Source: Kiritimatiellia bacterium (GTDB lineage: Bacteria; Verrucomicrobiota; Kiritimatiellia; RFP12; UBA1067). Taken from it: 14,971 bases of DNA. The notes under the pieces were generated by a model. It searched no databases and had not been told where the DNA came from. It saw only the letters and a list, made by a program, of their open reading frames with translations. Shown one piece after another: positions 13,987 to 14,971 of this stretch. The stretch covers positions 1 to 14,971 of the forward strand of contig JAFYQC010000146.1 in the NCBI GenBank assembly GCA_017547265.1, written 5' to 3'. How positions within the stretch are numbered: the stretch's first letter is position 1; every line of letters begins with the position of its first letter. Both the position numbers and the translations under genes were made by a program.

Positions 13987-14036
13987 GCGCCAAAAAGCCG
14001 TTTAAGGCAGGGGAAGTGACGGGAAGCAACGGAATT

Positions 14037-14051
14037 AGCAGTCGGGGACAG
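14037..14051. repeat. GTCGGGGACAG repeat, copy 1 (REP-like)
   Basis: AGCAGTCGGGGACAG is identical to 14712-14726. The following bases (CCCGTCGCGGAGC) also resemble those after copy 2, with a gap. CGGG and CCCG can pair around GACAG. It lies in the untranslated region just before the start codon of the membrane-protein gene. Motifs of this kind resemble the REP palindromes often scattered in genomes with REP-associated transposases; no such transposase is present here. Confidence 0.55.
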
Positions 14052-14071
14052 CCCGTCGCGGAGCTTAGCAG

Positions 14072-14743
14072 ATGAAAAGAAGAGGACATAGATGGCGTTG
14101 GCGAATAGACATGGATGTCTTGCGCTGTATCTTGTTCTTTTCATTCCTTGTTTTAGTGTTTGCGCTGCTGGGATTGTTGGCGAATGGCATTGTGATTGTG
14201 GTGAGGATGTGTTTGCGCGGTGATGTGTTGGGCTTTGCTTTGCTGTCGGCTCTTGTTTTGCTTGTTATGGGATTCTTTGTAGTGCGGCGTGTTTCGAGAG
14301 GGCGGGAGTTTAAGGCGTTATTGTCGCGGGGTGTCGACTTCGGGCTGAAGGACGAGTCGCTTCAATTGGTTGACGAGATTATCGAAAAACACGGGAAGCG
14401 GTGTCGTCGGGCGTCCGCGCTTAAGGTTGAGGTCGCGCCGATGGTTCGATCAATCGCCAGCCGTTACAATTCGATTCGTATTGGCAAGAAGACTGTCTTT
14501 AACAGCCATGATCTGCGAACTGGCGATTCAATCGGCTTCAAGGGAAGCCCAGATGACAGTTATCTTGAGATCGCCCATGAAGACGAGTTTGGCTATCTTG
14601 TTAAATGCTCGCCTTCGGATGAAACAATCTACTATTGCGAGTACGAATGGATGCGCGAGCCGATTCCCCATGCAAGTGACATTCGCCACTACATCGCTTT
14701 ACGATATCAAGAGCAGTCGGGGACAGGCCCCGCGAAAGCCTGA
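14072..14743 (+). CDS. Unrecognised membrane protein with two N-terminal helices
   Basis: I do not recognise this 223-residue protein. It has a very basic start (MKRRGHRWRWR), two hydrophobic segments (about 17-45 and 52-71) and a soluble domain of about 150 residues after an Arg-rich stretch, so the soluble part is probably cytoplasmic. The soluble domain has an acidic C-terminal part (YLEIAHEDEFGYLVKC, then ETIYYCEYEW) that faintly recalls SUKH/SMI1-KNR4 proteins; this is weak. Codon use differs from the ribosomal genes (many TTG, GTG, GTT and TTT), suggesting low expression or transfer. The ribosome-binding site is only a weak CGGAG. The last codons (QSGTGPAKA) are read from the second copy of a GTCGGGGACAG repeat, so the original C terminus may have been replaced. 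The start could instead be ATG 14111. Confidence 0.6.
   Translation: MKRRGHRWRWRIDMDVLRCILFFSFLVLVFALLGLLANGIVIVVRMCLRGDVLGFALLSALVLLVMGFFVVRRVSRGREFKALLSRGVDFGLKDESLQLVDEIIEKHGKRCRRASALKVEVAPMVRSIASRYNSIRIGKKTVFNSHDLRTGDSIGFKGSPDDSYLEIAHEDEFGYLVKCSPSDETIYYCEYEWMREPIPHASDIRHYIALRYQEQSGTGPAKA
14712..14736. repeat. GTCGGGGACAG repeat, copy 2 (REP-like)
   Basis: The first 15 bases are identical to 14037-14051. Here CGGGG (14718-14722) and CCCCG (14728-14732) form a perfect 5-bp palindrome around ACAGG. The repeat supplies the last codons of the membrane-protein gene. The two copies are 675 bases apart and flank that gene. Confidence 0.6.
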
Positions 14744-14870
14744 TTTTTCAGTGCTTTCTTGACATCGGACCTGCCGCTACCCTCCGTTTTGGCAGCCTTT
14801 GCCGGCTTCCCGCCGGGCGGCGACCCCCTAAACGAATTCATATTCGGTTCATTTTTCTTTTTCCGAAATG
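14744..14870. other. Intergenic stretch with palindromes, no gene seen
   Basis: No supported gene lies here. CCGGC (14802-14806) pairs with GCCGG (14812-14816) around TTCCC, within a GC-rich stretch that ends near 14829 and is followed by AT-rich promoter sequence. The opposite strand is open across it, but its translation is low-complexity (Gly/Pro/Lys/Ala) and reads through the repeat, so a larger intergenic repeat element is more likely than a protein. Confidence 0.35.
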
Positions 14871-14879
14871 TGGTATGAT
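14871..14879 (+). promoter_or_regulatory. Extended -10 promoter for the last gene
   Basis: TGGTATGAT (14871-14879) gives an extended -10 (TGN directly before TATGAT). No good -35 hexamer is seen at the right distance; the region 14848-14862 is T-rich. Transcription would start near 14886, followed by a CGACGC-AGGAA-GCGTCG hairpin (14888-14904) ahead of the start codon. Confidence 0.5.
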
Positions 14880-14920
14880 GTTTCTGTCGACGCAGGAAGC
14901 GTCGGCAGAAAGGACTACAA

Positions 14921-14971
14921 ATGGCAAGACCGGCAAGGATCAAGAAATCGAACAACGGAACCGCGCGATAC
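14921..14971 (+). CDS. Start of an unidentified protein (cut by the window edge)
   Basis: ATG at 14921 is preceded by AAAGGA (14909-14914) and an upstream promoter, and the frame stays open for the 17 codons before the window ends. The visible residues (MARPARIKKSNNGTARY) are basic, as at the start of many DNA-binding regulators, but this is far too little to name a family. Confidence 0.5.
   Translation, partial: MARPARIKKSNNGTARY

Noticed and set aside
14707..14955. 82-codon minus-strand frame at the right end
   Set aside because: It crosses the repeat, the promoter and the next start codon, and its translation is low complexity; it is better explained as repeat sequence.
1..14971. CRISPR array, tRNA, rRNA, insertion sequence, toxin-antitoxin or defence genes
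   Set aside because: No regularly spaced repeats, cloverleaf, rRNA-like stretch or transposase/defence motifs were seen on either strand.

Overview
This GC-rich bacterial window is dominated by a 19-gene ribosomal-protein operon of the S10/spc type, all on the + strand. The organism is probably a member of the PVC group (Verrucomicrobiota, perhaps Kiritimatiellota-like). This is a low-to-moderate-confidence inference from protein features such as DHPMGGGEG in L2 and the absence of L29 and L30 genes from the cluster. No rRNA or other decisive marker is present.

Layout. Positions 1-2733 hold the 3' end of infB, then fmt (GTG start) and a secreted serine hydrolase of the beta-lactamase family, apparently one operon. 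It ends at an intrinsic terminator (about 2804-2829). The -35 box of the next promoter lies inside that terminator stem. Positions 2844-3144 are an untranslated leader of about 300 nt before rpsJ. It is rich in hairpins, carries five copies of GTCGCGA and includes a terminator-like hairpin, so it is a good candidate for an attenuation or autoregulatory leader of the ribosomal operon.

Positions 3145-11812 encode, in order, S10, L3, L4, L23, L2, S19, L22, S3, L16, S17, L14, L24, L5, S14 (zinc type), S8, L6, L18, S5 and L15. Spacing is tight, with a Shine-Dalgarno sequence before almost every gene. Compared with the usual order, rpmC (L29) is missing between rplP and rpsQ, and rpmD (L30) is missing between rpsE and rplO. 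The cluster stops at a strong terminator after rplO, so secY, adk or map, infA, rpmJ, rpsM, rpsK, rpoA and rplQ are not here. Several proteins carry lineage-specific changes: L22 has an extra N-terminal segment of about 45 residues, L14 has an insertion of about 9 residues, and L3 has an altered central loop.

After the terminator, a consensus sigma70-type promoter drives pheS, followed by a CorA-type metal transporter; no pheT is present. The last kilobase is different in character. It has a promoter overlapped by a perfect inverted repeat and an unrecognised two-helix membrane protein with different codon use, whose gene lies between two copies of a GTCGGGGACAG-type palindromic repeat. It ends with the promoter and first 17 codons of another gene cut by the window edge.

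The best candidates for something undescribed are the structured S10 leader and the combination of a missing L29 gene with an extended L22, since both proteins sit at the peptide-exit region of the ribosome. No defence system, CRISPR array, tRNA, rRNA or intact mobile element was seen.
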